Shown here in pieces: positions 35,772 through 44,504 of a DNA stretch of 49,925 nucleotides; the stretch's first letter is position 1, and every line of letters starts with the position of its first letter. Source of the DNA: a virus. Below the pieces are notes generated by a model, which had not been told where the DNA came from, made no database searches, and saw only the letters and a list, made by a program, of their open reading frames with translations. The position numbers and the translations under genes were made by a program. The stretch lies in IMG/VR virus record IMGVR_UViG_3300021962_000164, positions 1 to 49,925 of that record; one strand, written 5' to 3'.

Positions 35772-36613
35772 TATTTACTCCATGATAAATCGTCTATTAA
35801 ACTATAATAACGAAGTAAAGCAGATATATGATTTTCTTCTACTTTCTTTATATTTTCATATTCATCCAAAAGACCTGCAACTTCTTGTAATTTTATCTTC
35901 AAAGATTTGTCCTTTACTCTATGCATATTTTTAGTGAACAATCTTTTAATAGTTATCGCTTCTGTTTGAACGAGTGACTTTAAATTATTCGTATTGCTTA
36001 CATTTTCAATATATTCTCTCAATAATACTTTTTGTGATTCGGAAAGATTGCTATATTTTGCATTAAATTTTTCTACTAAATACTTGTATGCCATCAATCT
36101 AACTTCTTTTGGTTCTTGTGCAATAGCAACATCCTCGGTCATTACAGACATATTTGGTTTTGATGTTATATTTTCAAGTATAGTTATACGAGATTTTGTA
36201 ATCTCAACTGGATTATCTAATTCATTGTACTCAAAAACTTTGTATAATGAAGCAAGAAGTTTGTAATTTTGAACTTTTGTTTGAAAAAATACATCAATGT
36301 CAAAGTTTTCTTTGATTGATTTTATCAATTCATACTTTTCACTCTGTAATTTGTGTCTATTTAACCCGCGTCTTGCCTTTAATACGGCCTCTATTAACAT
36401 ATTTGCCTTTGTTTCTGACTTTAATTTTTCGTCACAAAGTGTTTTATAGAGTTTATATTCCTTAATAAGTTCTGTATTCTTATTAAAGTATTTTTTAAGA
36501 ATCTGAATTGCAACAGATTCATTGGAAGAAATAATATCTGATGTTATTTGACGAGTCAATAACTCAAACAACATTGCAGTATTTTTAAATTTGGAATGTT
36601 TTATTTTCTTCAT
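35771..36613 (-). CDS. Head-region helical protein, unknown
   Basis: The 280-residue, Lys-rich, all-helical protein begins MKKIKHSKFKNTAMLFELLT then RQITSDI, a beginning I have seen in proteins that follow portal genes in large T4-like phages. No catalytic motif is visible. It may be a scaffold or portal-associated assembly factor. AAGGA lies three bases before the ATG, and an ATATTTAT element 35 bases upstream suggests that it begins a transcript through the core genes. Confidence 0.68.
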   Translation of the reverse strand: MKKIKHSKFKNTAMLFELLTRQITSDIISSNESVAIQILKKYFNKNTELIKEYKLYKTLCDEKLKSETKANMLIEAVLKARRGLNRHKLQSEKYELIKSIKENFDIDVFFQTKVQNYKLLASLYKVFEYNELDNPVEITKSRITILENITSKPNMSVMTEDVAIAQEPKEVRLMAYKYLVEKFNAKYSNLSESQKVLLREYIENVSNTNNLKSLVQTEAITIKRLFTKNMHRVKDKSLKIKLQEVAGLLDEYENIKKVEENHISALLRYYSLIDDLSWSK

Positions 36614-36648
36614 TGTTCCTTATACCTGTTTATGTGCACTTTCATAGA

Positions 36649-36656
36649 ATAAATAT
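36649..36656 (-). promoter_or_regulatory. ATATTTAT element
   Basis: The coding strand reads CCTATATTTATTCTATGA, 35 bases before the helical protein that begins the prohead core genes. Confidence 0.5.
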
Positions 36657-36664
36657 AGGCAATT

Positions 36665-38533
36665 TTACAATTCATCTAATAAATTGTTCTCATTTAGTAA
36701 ATTTGATTCATTTTCTTCTTTAATAGATGGTTTTAAACTCTCTGATATTATTTTTTTTGTCTTAACTTTTATACCAGACATACTATCTATCAACTTACCT
36801 ATATCACGATTTTCAAGAGATAACGGAGAATTTCCTTTGTAGTTAGCTTTTGGCGAATTATTAACTTTAAGTGTATTACCAACATCTTTTTTGCCAAGTG
36901 GATCTCTTCCAAATGGACTACTATCTGTTGAATAACTTAAATTCTTAGCAGGTCTACCTGCACCTGGCCAACCACCTTCTGGAACTTCATTGTCATTTAT
37001 CATTTTGTACCCACTTCCACGAATTTGCATACTTGCAATATCATGTGGAGTGCCAAACGATTCCTTTGTTACAGCAGGATCATTACCTTCGTTCTCAATT
37101 TGTTTTTGACGGAATGCATGTTTAATATCTTCAAGAACTTCATTCTTTTCAAATTCTGCCTGGTCTTCTGAAAGGTTAAATAAATTTGAATAGATATATT
37201 TCATTGAGAGTAATTTTTTCTCTATTAGTGTTCCCGCCAAATCTACCTTTTCTTTCATCAAAGCAACTTTTTCTTGTTCATATATTATTGAAGGACCCGT
37301 TAAACCTAATTCAAAGTTTACCAAATCTGCATTCTCATATCCCTGTGAATAAAGATGAACAATAGCAATTTTTGTTAATTCGGAAACAACAATTCTTTGA
37401 ACTCTCTCTATTGTTCTGGCAAAACGAATATCAAGAGCAGCAAGTGTTGCCTTTCCTTCTATACTTTCATCATAGCCCAAATATGGTTTGGGAACTTTAA
37501 GTGCAGCAAAAATTTTACTTTTAAGATATTCAATATCTTGAATTGAATCATATTGTAATCCAGCAAGAGTTTCAATAGATGTACCGGATTGACCGCCACG
37601 AACAGGAAGATAAAAGTCTTCCAAAAGATTTTGCATATTAAATCGAAGATTGTAGTCACCCGTTTGTTCATTGATAACAGGTGTCTTCTTCATTCTGTTC
37701 ATAAGATTATTCATATATTGATCAACTTCAGCAGGAGGTATATTTCCAATATCAACTTTAAATATACGTTTTTCCGGTGCACGCATGATACGGTGTATCA
37801 GCATAGCATCTTCCATAAGAAGAAGTTGTTTAAAAAGTTTTCGTGCTCCCTCTAGCATAGATTTACCATACGGTAAAAAGTTCGTATCACCGAGTAAACG
37901 AAAATGTGCTATCTCATAATTTTGAAATTCACCTTTACCAAGTGGACCTTCATAAATAAATTTTGTCATGTAGATATGTTCAGGATCAGTTCCTTCTTCT
38001 CTTTGCATTTCGTATGGTGAAAAGGGAACAACATTTGTTACACCCAATTCATCTTTTACATCCAGATACAAATAAAAGTCACCATACTTACAAAGATTAC
38101 GTATCCATGGCCACAAATTATATTCTATATTGAGAACATCATAAAAAAGGTTTCGTAATATCTTACGAATATTATCATTATCCGTTTTTATAGTAAGAAC
38201 ATCACCTGTATCATTTTTTAGAGTGCTTTCATCGGCATATATGTCAAGTGCAGATGATATAATCGCATCAGTGTCCATTGCCTCATAATCTGTATAAAGA
38301 TCTATTTTTGTTGCTGAGAATGAATTGTATTGATTGTATACGGATATTGGTGTTCCCTTTGTTCCATGCAATCTGCCGTAACGGTCAATAACTTTCGATG
38401 TATGTGGGTTTCCATCACCTTGATAACGAGCAGTATCAACAACTTTTAATTTTTTTCCACCAACATTACGAACAACAACATTGGTAGAAAAAAGTGTTTT
38501 TAACCTATCAAACAATGATTTATTTTGAGCCAT
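36665..38533 (-). CDS. gp20: Portal protein (gp20-like)
   Basis: The 622-residue protein matches T4-type portals: DYEAMDTDAIISSALDIYAD near residue 80, then NLWPWIRNLCKYGDFYLYLD, AHFRLLGDTNFLPYGKSMLE and RIMRAPEKRIFKVDIGNIPP. It forms the dodecameric ring through which DNA is packed. It is somewhat longer than T4 gp20 (524 residues), mainly from a disordered C terminus rich in Ser/Asn/Lys. A GGTG site precedes the ATG and an ATATTTAT element lies 32 bases upstream. Confidence 0.95.
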   Translation of the reverse strand: MAQNKSLFDRLKTLFSTNVVVRNVGGKKLKVVDTARYQGDGNPHTSKVIDRYGRLHGTKGTPISVYNQYNSFSATKIDLYTDYEAMDTDAIISSALDIYADESTLKNDTGDVLTIKTDNDNIRKILRNLFYDVLNIEYNLWPWIRNLCKYGDFYLYLDVKDELGVTNVVPFSPYEMQREEGTDPEHIYMTKFIYEGPLGKGEFQNYEIAHFRLLGDTNFLPYGKSMLEGARKLFKQLLLMEDAMLIHRIMRAPEKRIFKVDIGNIPPAEVDQYMNNLMNRMKKTPVINEQTGDYNLRFNMQNLLEDFYLPVRGGQSGTSIETLAGLQYDSIQDIEYLKSKIFAALKVPKPYLGYDESIEGKATLAALDIRFARTIERVQRIVVSELTKIAIVHLYSQGYENADLVNFELGLTGPSIIYEQEKVALMKEKVDLAGTLIEKKLLSMKYIYSNLFNLSEDQAEFEKNEVLEDIKHAFRQKQIENEGNDPAVTKESFGTPHDIASMQIRGSGYKMINDNEVPEGGWPGAGRPAKNLSYSTDSSPFGRDPLGKKDVGNTLKVNNSPKANYKGNSPLSLENRDIGKLIDSMSGIKVKTKKIISESLKPSIKEENESNLLNENNLLDEL

Positions 38534-38565
38534 TTGTCACCTATTTTATGTAATATAAACTTAAT

Positions 38566-38573
38566 ATAAATAT
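38566..38573 (-). promoter_or_regulatory. ATATTTAT element
   Basis: The coding strand reads TACATATTTATATTAAG, 32 bases before the portal start. Confidence 0.55.
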
Positions 38574-38592
38574 GTAGGAAAAATTAGAAAAG

Positions 38593-40176
38593 TTATTTTA
38601 TTAACCATGTGAGGTCTTCATTACTACCATTAACGGTCATATTCCATCCATTTTTATCGTCACCATATTGATATGACGGTTTGAGTGGTGTGGTTGATTT
38701 TCCCATATAATCCAAACTCATTCTTGTTTTCATCAATCCCTCTTGACGAAGTTTTAGTGCAGTATCTCTAACCCAAAGACCAATTGCAAATGACATAACC
38801 AAATCGTCATTATATCCTTGTTGTGCTTCCGCCTTTGCACCATTCCAAACAAAAACATAAAGTTCTTGAACTAATCTTGATGATTTTATTATTGGTAATC
38901 TTTCACGAAAATATGTTTCTAACTTTGAAATAAGAAGTGGTCTTGTTTTAGCACTTGTAGTGAAACCCGGAACCATTTGGGATTTATCTTTTAAGTCATA
39001 TCCTTTTGGAATATGAACGGATGGATCAGTATACCCATCTTCTTTGTATGTATAATAAAGATTTGGATAACCTCTATCAATAATTTGTTGAATTGCTGCC
39101 CAACCGATGTTAGCATTTTCAACTACAAGAAGAGCATCATTGTATTCTGTTGCAACTGATACCAACATATTACCATAAGTTTTTGTATCAAGTTTACCTT
39201 TATATTCTGCAACTTGTTCCATGTTTTCAACATCAATTACATGGAATGCCGAATTGTCATTTCCATCACCACGAGCAACGTCAGCAATAACCATATATGT
39301 TTTATTCGGTTCTGGATAATCCCAAATCCAATAAGCGTCTTCTGCACCACGTCTTTCTTTTGGTTCACATACATAAGTTTGTTCATACCATTGGACAAGT
39401 TCACCATCAATAACTGCTCGACCAGAGGCAAGAAAATTTCCATCACACTCTTGTTTTGCCATATCAGGACCCAATAGTATGTCTTGTTCATCACGCCATT
39501 TTTGGTCACGGTCTGGATGAACTTGCCATAATAATTCTATTGGATTAAATGCACTCTCTTTGTTTATCGCCTTTACCCATTGCTTGTGATAAAAGTTACC
39601 AACTCCATTAGGTGTAGAGTTAATTATTGCAGTTCCACCTGTAGCGAGTGTTTGTTGTGCGGATGCCCATATCTTATCTATGTCATCAATAAAGGCGGCC
39701 TCATCTATGATAAGAAGTGAAAGTGCTTCAGAACGAGCAGAGTCGGCGGCAGCAGAAACGGCTTTTATTTGTGAGCCGTTCTTAAATCGAAGTGAAAGTT
39801 TATTATCTTCTTGAACACCTGTCTTTAACCAACTTGGCATATTGTCATACATAACACGAACTTTTGTTACCAAGTTTTTTGCAGTCTCCTGTTTAGTAGC
39901 AATAACAAGAATGTTTTTATCTTGATTGAATAACATTAACCAAAGTGAATAACCCGCAATAACAGTAGATATACCCAACTGACGAGACTTTAATACAATG
40001 TTCCATCGATTAGTATTAAATTTATGAAGAACATCTTCCTGAAATGGGTATAGGTCAAATAGAATTTTGCCACGGGTTGGGTGTTGTATTTTGGCATACC
40101 TTTTCATAAAGTATACCGGATTTGAAGCACACTTTGCGTATTCTTCTTTGATAATATCTTTTAAGTTCTTACTCAT
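38593..40176 (-). CDS. gp17: Terminase large subunit (gp17-like)
   Basis: The 527-residue packaging motor has an N-terminal ATPase with Walker A SRQLGIST (64-71) and Walker B LLIIDEAAF (155-163). Its C-terminal nuclease has acidic residues Asp300 (YMVIADVARGDG), Glu354 (LLVVENANIG) and Asp458/Asp459 (GYNDDLVMSFAIGLW). No intein or insertion is seen. The ATG overlaps the preceding stop as ATGA, so translation is coupled to the upstream membrane protein. I see no small terminase next to it. Confidence 0.96.
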   Translation of the reverse strand: MSKNLKDIIKEEYAKCASNPVYFMKRYAKIQHPTRGKILFDLYPFQEDVLHKFNTNRWNIVLKSRQLGISTVIAGYSLWLMLFNQDKNILVIATKQETAKNLVTKVRVMYDNMPSWLKTGVQEDNKLSLRFKNGSQIKAVSAAADSARSEALSLLIIDEAAFIDDIDKIWASAQQTLATGGTAIINSTPNGVGNFYHKQWVKAINKESAFNPIELLWQVHPDRDQKWRDEQDILLGPDMAKQECDGNFLASGRAVIDGELVQWYEQTYVCEPKERRGAEDAYWIWDYPEPNKTYMVIADVARGDGNDNSAFHVIDVENMEQVAEYKGKLDTKTYGNMLVSVATEYNDALLVVENANIGWAAIQQIIDRGYPNLYYTYKEDGYTDPSVHIPKGYDLKDKSQMVPGFTTSAKTRPLLISKLETYFRERLPIIKSSRLVQELYVFVWNGAKAEAQQGYNDDLVMSFAIGLWVRDTALKLRQEGLMKTRMSLDYMGKSTTPLKPSYQYGDDKNGWNMTVNGSNEDLTWLIK

Positions 40177-40544
40177 TGTACCGCAAACATTATTCCAAGA
40201 ACAGTACCAACACCACTAAAAAACCAAAGGAATTTATTATCATACCAACGAGGTTGAAGTTCTTGTATTATTTTTTCTAATTCTACCGTTCTTTTTTGAC
40301 AAGCATCAATAACTTGTTCACGGTTTCGCAATTGTTGATGATACAAGTCAAATCTTGTTTGATGAAACTCAATTAAAGTATCTTGTGCATTTACAACTGC
40401 GGTGAGATATTCTACTGAATCACGAATGAGTTGAATTTTATTTGCCAAAGATACTACTTCGGATTTCTTAAAACATATAACTGAATCCTTTTCAGTAGCA
40501 AGCATTGATGTTACTGAAAATAATAGTGCAACTAAATACTTCAT
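40173..40544 (-). CDS. Coiled-coil membrane protein, candidate spanin partner
   Basis: The 123-residue protein begins with a hydrophobic signal or anchor (MKYLVALLFSVTSMLAT), followed by a coiled coil (residues 25-95) and a C-terminal hydrophobic segment (FLWFFSGVGTVLGIMFAV). The pair of end segments would leave the coiled coil in the periplasm. There is a Cys at residue 24 but no clear lipobox. It lies next to another single-span coiled-coil protein, so the two may act in the spanin step of lysis. The stop overlaps the terminase start. Confidence 0.55.
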   Translation of the reverse strand: MKYLVALLFSVTSMLATEKDSVICFKKSEVVSLANKIQLIRDSVEYLTAVVNAQDTLIEFHQTRFDLYHQQLRNREQVIDACQKRTVELEKIIQELQPRWYDNKFLWFFSGVGTVLGIMFAVQ

Positions 40545-40547
40545 AGG

Positions 40548-40886
40548 TTAGTCTTTCAAAAAGTTGATAATATATTTTGTGGCTTCATCCGGATTTTTTA
40601 TCTCTTTATCACGGTAAACATAGAATTTCTTTCTAATGATAAGAATACTATCCTTACGAATTTTGATAAGTGAGTCTAATTCATTTGCATGATTTTTCAA
40701 TACCGTATAATCAAATTCATACTTGTTTATTAGAGCTTCCAAACTATCTGCAGTTTTTGTTGATTGTTTTAATTGTTCTTTTGAACGATTATTTTCATAA
40801 ACATTGTAAAATAACAGAATAGAAAGAACTGCTATGGCAAATAACTTTATGTAATTGCCAATCTTTTGTGTCAAAACATCTTCCAT
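40548..40886 (-). CDS. Rz-like inner-membrane spanin candidate
   Basis: The 112-residue protein has one N-terminal membrane span (about residues 12-28, KLFAIAVLSILLFYN) and then a charged coiled coil (SKEQLKQSTKTADSLEALIN onwards). It ends with DEATKYIINFLKD, similar in style to the ends of Rz-type proteins. The topology, size and a paired membrane gene 3 bases downstream suit an i-spanin that helps fuse inner and outer membranes. The assignment is by topology only. Confidence 0.6.
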   Translation of the reverse strand: MEDVLTQKIGNYIKLFAIAVLSILLFYNVYENNRSKEQLKQSTKTADSLEALINKYEFDYTVLKNHANELDSLIKIRKDSILIIRKKFYVYRDKEIKNPDEATKYIINFLKD

Positions 40887-40888
40887 AA

Positions 40889-41233
40889 TTAACCTTTTGT
40901 ATAAGTTGAAACCATTTTTGCTTTACCACGGCGAGTTGCACCGTGTTTTCTCTTTCTCGTTACAGCACTACGCTTTTGTTTTGAAGACATTGAAGCGGCT
41001 TTTGCTGCAGGAACACATTTGGGATATGCCCTCTTACCACCTTTTCGTGATTTACTTCCTGCAGAAGCGCCGCATGGTGGGTGTCCTCCACTTTTTTTCT
41101 TACGAGAAATATCTACCCACTTTTCTCTAAACCAGCCAGTAAGACCACCACTGGGTTTCTTACCTTCACGAACATATTGTGCAATATATTCTCTTATTAT
41201 TTCTTTAACTATATTTTCAGTTGTTTTGTTCAT
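40889..41233 (-). CDS. Basic Cys-containing phage protein, unknown
   Basis: The 114-residue protein begins with an amphipathic helix (NIVKEIIREYIAQYVREGKK). It then has a very basic domain, GGLTGWFREKWVDISRKKK, GGHPPCGASAG, RAYPKCVPAAKA and SAVTRKRKHGATRRG, which resembles a small phage protein family of unknown function with conserved Cys in HPPC and YPKC contexts. It may bind nucleic acid. An ATG six codons earlier (41251) is possible; neither start has a good Shine-Dalgarno site. It precedes the spanin-like genes. Confidence 0.65.
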   Translation of the reverse strand: MNKTTENIVKEIIREYIAQYVREGKKPSGGLTGWFREKWVDISRKKKSGGHPPCGASAGSKSRKGGKRAYPKCVPAAKAASMSSKQKRSAVTRKRKHGATRRGKAKMVSTYTKG

Positions 41234-41237
41234 ACTG

Positions 41238-41245
41238 ATAAATAT
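41238..41245 (-). promoter_or_regulatory. ATATTTAT element, odd spacing
   Basis: The coding strand reads TTATATTTATCAGTATG. It lies only 4 bases before the ATG at 41233, or inside the gene if the earlier ATG is used, so it may be a chance copy or mark a leaderless start. Confidence 0.3.
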
Positions 41246-41263
41246 AATCATTTTACATTTTAA

Positions 41264-41377
41264 TTAGCCTTCCCAAGACAAAACCGTTGAAACCGCTTTA
41301 CAAAATTCTCCTTCTGCTTTATATGCATTTGTAGCTTCATAATCAAGTATATTTAATATTATTTGATTTGATTCCAC
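41264..41377 (-). CDS. Possible 37-residue protein (GTG start)
   Basis: A short frame reads ESNQIILNILDYEATNAYKA followed by EGEFCKAVSTVLSWEG, beginning at a GTG (41377-41375) with a weak AGAGAA purine stretch upstream. Its composition looks like a small helical protein rather than random AT-rich sequence, and it fills most of an otherwise empty gap of about 160 bases. No family is recognised, and it may not be translated. Confidence 0.35.
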   Translation of the reverse strand: MESNQIILNILDYEATNAYKAEGEFCKAVSTVLSWEG

Positions 41378-41410
41378 TTTTATTCTCTATTTGTTTTCAT
41401 ATAATTATAT

Positions 41411-43036
41411 TTACCAACCTATTACAGCACCAACAGGTCTATTATCTTTTTCATTTTTTACCCATTTTGAAACTCCATTTACAAATAATTGTTGAGATCC
41501 ACCACCATCTCCACAATCAGCCCATTCAACTTTTTTGCCTCTTTTTTTGAAAAAATCGATTAACCTATCGCCAAGTGTATACATATCAATACCAACACCC
41601 GCAAAATATGTACCATCATTAAGTTTTCCAAAAAATGGATTTGCTTTACCATAACCCGTACCTGGACTTTTGGATTTTCCATTTTCAACAATTGATCCTG
41701 CACATGTAATTGCAACTTGTATATTTTCAAGAAAATCTGCTTTAAAATCGTATTCAATTGTTCTTCCTGGTTTTGCTTTAAAAATTTTACCACTAGTTGT
41801 TCTTTTCATATCATCATCACCTTTTAAATAATAATAAGTTGGAGCCCAAGTTCTACTATGAGTTTTTGCACCATAATGTTTACCGTCATATACAGTAGCA
41901 CCATTTAACTGAACAGAGCCCCATCGATACTCTGATTCATCGCCTCTACCACGACCTTGTTGATTTTCAAAATAACTCATGTTAATCCAATTTTTAAAAT
42001 TTATGTTAGGATCACCCCAACCACTGTAACCTTCAGGTGGCGGACCACCACTGTAATTGATTTGTCTGCCTGTTTTATGTGGACCCTTATATCCCAATCT
42101 TTGTTTGAAAAACCCGTGAGTCGGTTGTCCGTTTCCCCAAGAATTATATCCTGTAAGTTCAAAACCAAATACAGGTCTTTTTATATTTACAACCATTTTT
42201 ACATTTCCAAATTCAACGTAATCTTCAGGATCTACAGTTTCATCGGTTGGTGGTATGTTTTCATCAATTTTATTTAAGTATTTTATACTATCCCATTCTA
42301 ACTTTAAAACTTTTTTCTTGTCTCTAATATCAAAACCATAATACTCACCAGAATAACCATTAAAATGTTTTTCTAATGATTGTGATAATTCCCTCAAAAT
42401 AGCAAAAAGTATTATTTCCCTTTCTGCTTTGTAAGAATGTCTTGGTGTAAAAAATCTAGTAAATGCCTTTTTTAATTCTTCTTTTGATTCATCCGTATTG
42501 CCGTTTACTATTAATTTTGGCGTATCTTCAAGGTTATCACATTGACCACATTCAACGGTATGTACTTCTGATTTCGATGTTCCATCAACAACATCATCAG
42601 ACCATTCAGATTTTTCCCAAAAAATTTGAAACCCATCTATTATATCTTGAAGACCTTTAGGTCCGTCTGCACCAGCAGGACTTCGCATTGATGAATTTTT
42701 TTTAAAACCAGTAGCAACTTTACTCAAAGGCAATGGTATTATTTTTTTTGTTCCGTCATTTAGTGTAAACTCCACACATTCGCAATTTCCGGAAACAAGT
42801 TTAACATTACTAATTTTATCTGAAAAGGATATTCGTGCATTATTGACTAGTGATTTTTCATAGGAATCCATAAACAATTCTGCCATATTATACGGCTCTG
42901 CGTATTTTTGTGATGGGGCTTTCAATGCATTGTATGTGCGTTCTATAAAATCTTCCATAAATGGAGTAATCTCTACGTCTGGAAATTGAACTCCATATTG
43001 TAAATATATTTTTTTAATATCATCAATAAATGCCAT
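41411..43036 (-). CDS. Large orphan protein, unknown
   Basis: This 541-residue protein has no recognised domain. The N-terminal 110 residues are mixed (MAFIDDIKKIYLQYGVQFPD), a Cys pair lies in VECGQCDN near residue 163, and the central part has a helical segment (REIILFAILRELSQSLEKHF). The C-terminal half is rich in Gly, Tyr, Trp and Asn, with phrases such as INYSGGPPPEGYSGWGDPNI and TWAPTYYYLKGDDD that look like a beta-rich virion or enzyme domain. It lies upstream of the lysis-like and terminase genes. A peptidoglycan- or surface-active role cannot be excluded, but there is no motif to support it. Confidence 0.7.
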   Translation of the reverse strand: MAFIDDIKKIYLQYGVQFPDVEITPFMEDFIERTYNALKAPSQKYAEPYNMAELFMDSYEKSLVNNARISFSDKISNVKLVSGNCECVEFTLNDGTKKIIPLPLSKVATGFKKNSSMRSPAGADGPKGLQDIIDGFQIFWEKSEWSDDVVDGTSKSEVHTVECGQCDNLEDTPKLIVNGNTDESKEELKKAFTRFFTPRHSYKAEREIILFAILRELSQSLEKHFNGYSGEYYGFDIRDKKKVLKLEWDSIKYLNKIDENIPPTDETVDPEDYVEFGNVKMVVNIKRPVFGFELTGYNSWGNGQPTHGFFKQRLGYKGPHKTGRQINYSGGPPPEGYSGWGDPNINFKNWINMSYFENQQGRGRGDESEYRWGSVQLNGATVYDGKHYGAKTHSRTWAPTYYYLKGDDDMKRTTSGKIFKAKPGRTIEYDFKADFLENIQVAITCAGSIVENGKSKSPGTGYGKANPFFGKLNDGTYFAGVGIDMYTLGDRLIDFFKKRGKKVEWADCGDGGGSQQLFVNGVSKWVKNEKDNRPVGAVIGW

Positions 43037-43060
43037 AACAAATTTACCAAATTTTAAATA

Positions 43061-43636
43061 TCATGTTTTATCTATTGCACCTTTGCCACTTGAAGGCCAT
43101 CCAAAACGGCATGACCAATATCTTGCTTTGTGTCTTGGTCCAGGTGATTGACAATTATGACGAGCACGAAAAGAACGCCTACGAGCAGCATTACTCTTTT
43201 TAATTTTCATAGTTTTTTTTCCACCTTCACCTTTATGACCAAAGTTTACTTTTACAACATTACCATTTGGTTTTTTAACATAAACAGAAAACTTTTTTGG
43301 ACCACCTGGAGTTCTAAACGGTTTACCTAAACTAACTTTTCTTCCACGATATTCGGCTTCATTCATCATGTTTGGTTCACTTTCTTGAAGTCTAAAATGT
43401 AATTCCGTAATTTTACCACAAGGATTTGTAGCATACCCTTCGAGTTGATAACCAGGATTGATAATAGTTTCTTTTACATTACGATAACTTCCACCAGCGG
43501 CTTTATATGCCTTCACAAGAGCACCGGATGCATAAGCACTTGGCCATACTTTATATTTACTTTTAATTCTAGATTTAATTCTATTGTAAAGTTTTTTGTT
43601 TGTTGGGACTGCCCTCTCAACTATTATTGACTTCAT
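43061..43636 (-). CDS. Basic phage protein with C-terminal RHNC...YWSC signature
   Basis: The 191-residue protein has an N-terminal helical region (YNRIKSRIKSKYKVWPSAYA, then GALVKAYKAAGGSY) that resembles a small domain of unknown function found in many viruses. It has a very basic C terminus with ARRRSFRARHNCQSPGPRHK then ARYWSCRFGW, an ending I recall from diverse phage proteins. The Cys/His pattern may bind metal. The ATG at 43636 is preferred because GGAG lies eight bases upstream; it overlaps the preceding gene by 20 bases. Nucleic-acid binding or packaging in the head is plausible. Confidence 0.68.
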   Translation of the reverse strand: MKSIIVERAVPTNKKLYNRIKSRIKSKYKVWPSAYASGALVKAYKAAGGSYRNVKETIINPGYQLEGYATNPCGKITELHFRLQESEPNMMNEAEYRGRKVSLGKPFRTPGGPKKFSVYVKKPNGNVVKVNFGHKGEGGKKTMKIKKSNAARRRSFRARHNCQSPGPRHKARYWSCRFGWPSSGKGAIDKT

Positions 43637-43883
43637 CCGTTTCTCCGTTTTCAATTTTTGTAAATTTATTGGCAAATTGTTCCGATGCTACTGAAAATAG
43701 ACTACCAACTACTATGTAAAGAAAACCATCAAAAATAAATTGTTCTACCTTCTTTTCGTAAAAAGTTGATACTATTGCCATAAATATCATAACAATAAAA
43801 GAAAAAAACATCATTACTCTTTTTGATGATATTCTGCCACTCAAACCACTAAAAGTTTCTGCGATAGCATTAAATTTTCGCAT
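43617..43883 (-). CDS. Small two-span membrane protein, holin-like
   Basis: The 88-residue protein has two hydrophobic segments: VMMFFSFIVMIFMAIVSTFY near residues 23-42, and FIFDGFLYIVVGSLFSVA near residues 49-66. They are joined by a short charged turn and flanked by charged ends, the layout of a class-II-type holin. The ATG at 43883 is preferred to upstream codons because GGGAG lies eight bases before it; an upstream extension would only repeat the neighbour's sequence in another frame. It overlaps the previous gene by 14 bases. A holin role is inferred from topology only. Confidence 0.6.
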   Translation of the reverse strand: MRKFNAIAETFSGLSGRISSKRVMMFFSFIVMIFMAIVSTFYEKKVEQFIFDGFLYIVVGSLFSVASEQFANKFTKIENGETDEVNNS

Positions 43884-44493
43884 CCTTTTCTCCCAAATCA
43901 TTTTCCAATTTTTCAATAAAATTTTTTCTAAACTCTGAAAATTCTTTTTCAATTTTTTCCAACAGTTCTTCTTTATTGAATGGCGTGTTCCATTTTTCAT
44001 TATCACCAAAATCATTTGTAAACTCCAAACGAGATAATTCTTCTGCAACTAAATTTTTATCACGTTCTGCGTCTTCTAACCAAGCAAGTGCATTTTGTTT
44101 TAATTTTGTTTTTTCATATTCATCCCATTTTCCTTCAAGACGAATTTTATGTTCCATATCAACAACACAATCAAAACACATACCATGTATTTTTTTCATC
44201 TTTTGGTCAAGTCTTTTTGGCATTCCACAAGTGCAATTTTCTTTTGGACAATTTGGAAATGTATTCAAATAATGATGTAACTCTTGTTGCCACTCTTTTC
44301 CTAATTTTACTTTATATCCATTTTTTTGTTCCCACTCATTTCCATCTTCATCAAACCACTTGTCACCAATTTTACGAATTTCGTTATCTTCTTTTTTATC
44401 TGCAGAAAAACCAACTTGAACTTTTTGCTGACTATCGTGTTCTCCCGCAAGAAGTTTTTTTACATCTTGTATACTATCAATTTTAATGTCCAT
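43870..44493 (-). CDS. Cys-rich probable zinc-binding protein, unknown
   Basis: The 207-residue protein has a short N-terminal part with KIGDKWFDEDGNEWEQKNGY and then a Cys cluster: FPNCPKENCTCGMP followed 20 residues later by HGMCFDCVVDMEHK. Two CxxC-like pairs of this kind usually hold a zinc ion. The C-terminal half is a charged helical stretch. I have the impression that related proteins occur in many T4-like phages without an assigned role. AAGG lies a few bases before the ATG. Confidence 0.68.
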   Translation of the reverse strand: MDIKIDSIQDVKKLLAGEHDSQQKVQVGFSADKKEDNEIRKIGDKWFDEDGNEWEQKNGYKVKLGKEWQQELHHYLNTFPNCPKENCTCGMPKRLDQKMKKIHGMCFDCVVDMEHKIRLEGKWDEYEKTKLKQNALAWLEDAERDKNLVAEELSRLEFTNDFGDNEKWNTPFNKEELLEKIEKEFSEFRKNFIEKLENDLGEKDAKI

Positions 44494-44504
44494 AACATAA
44501 CCTT

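Noticed and set aside
43884-44048. A 55-codon N-terminal extension of the small membrane protein.
   Set aside because: It lies wholly within the upstream gene in another frame, and a GGGAG ribosome-binding site supports the later ATG.
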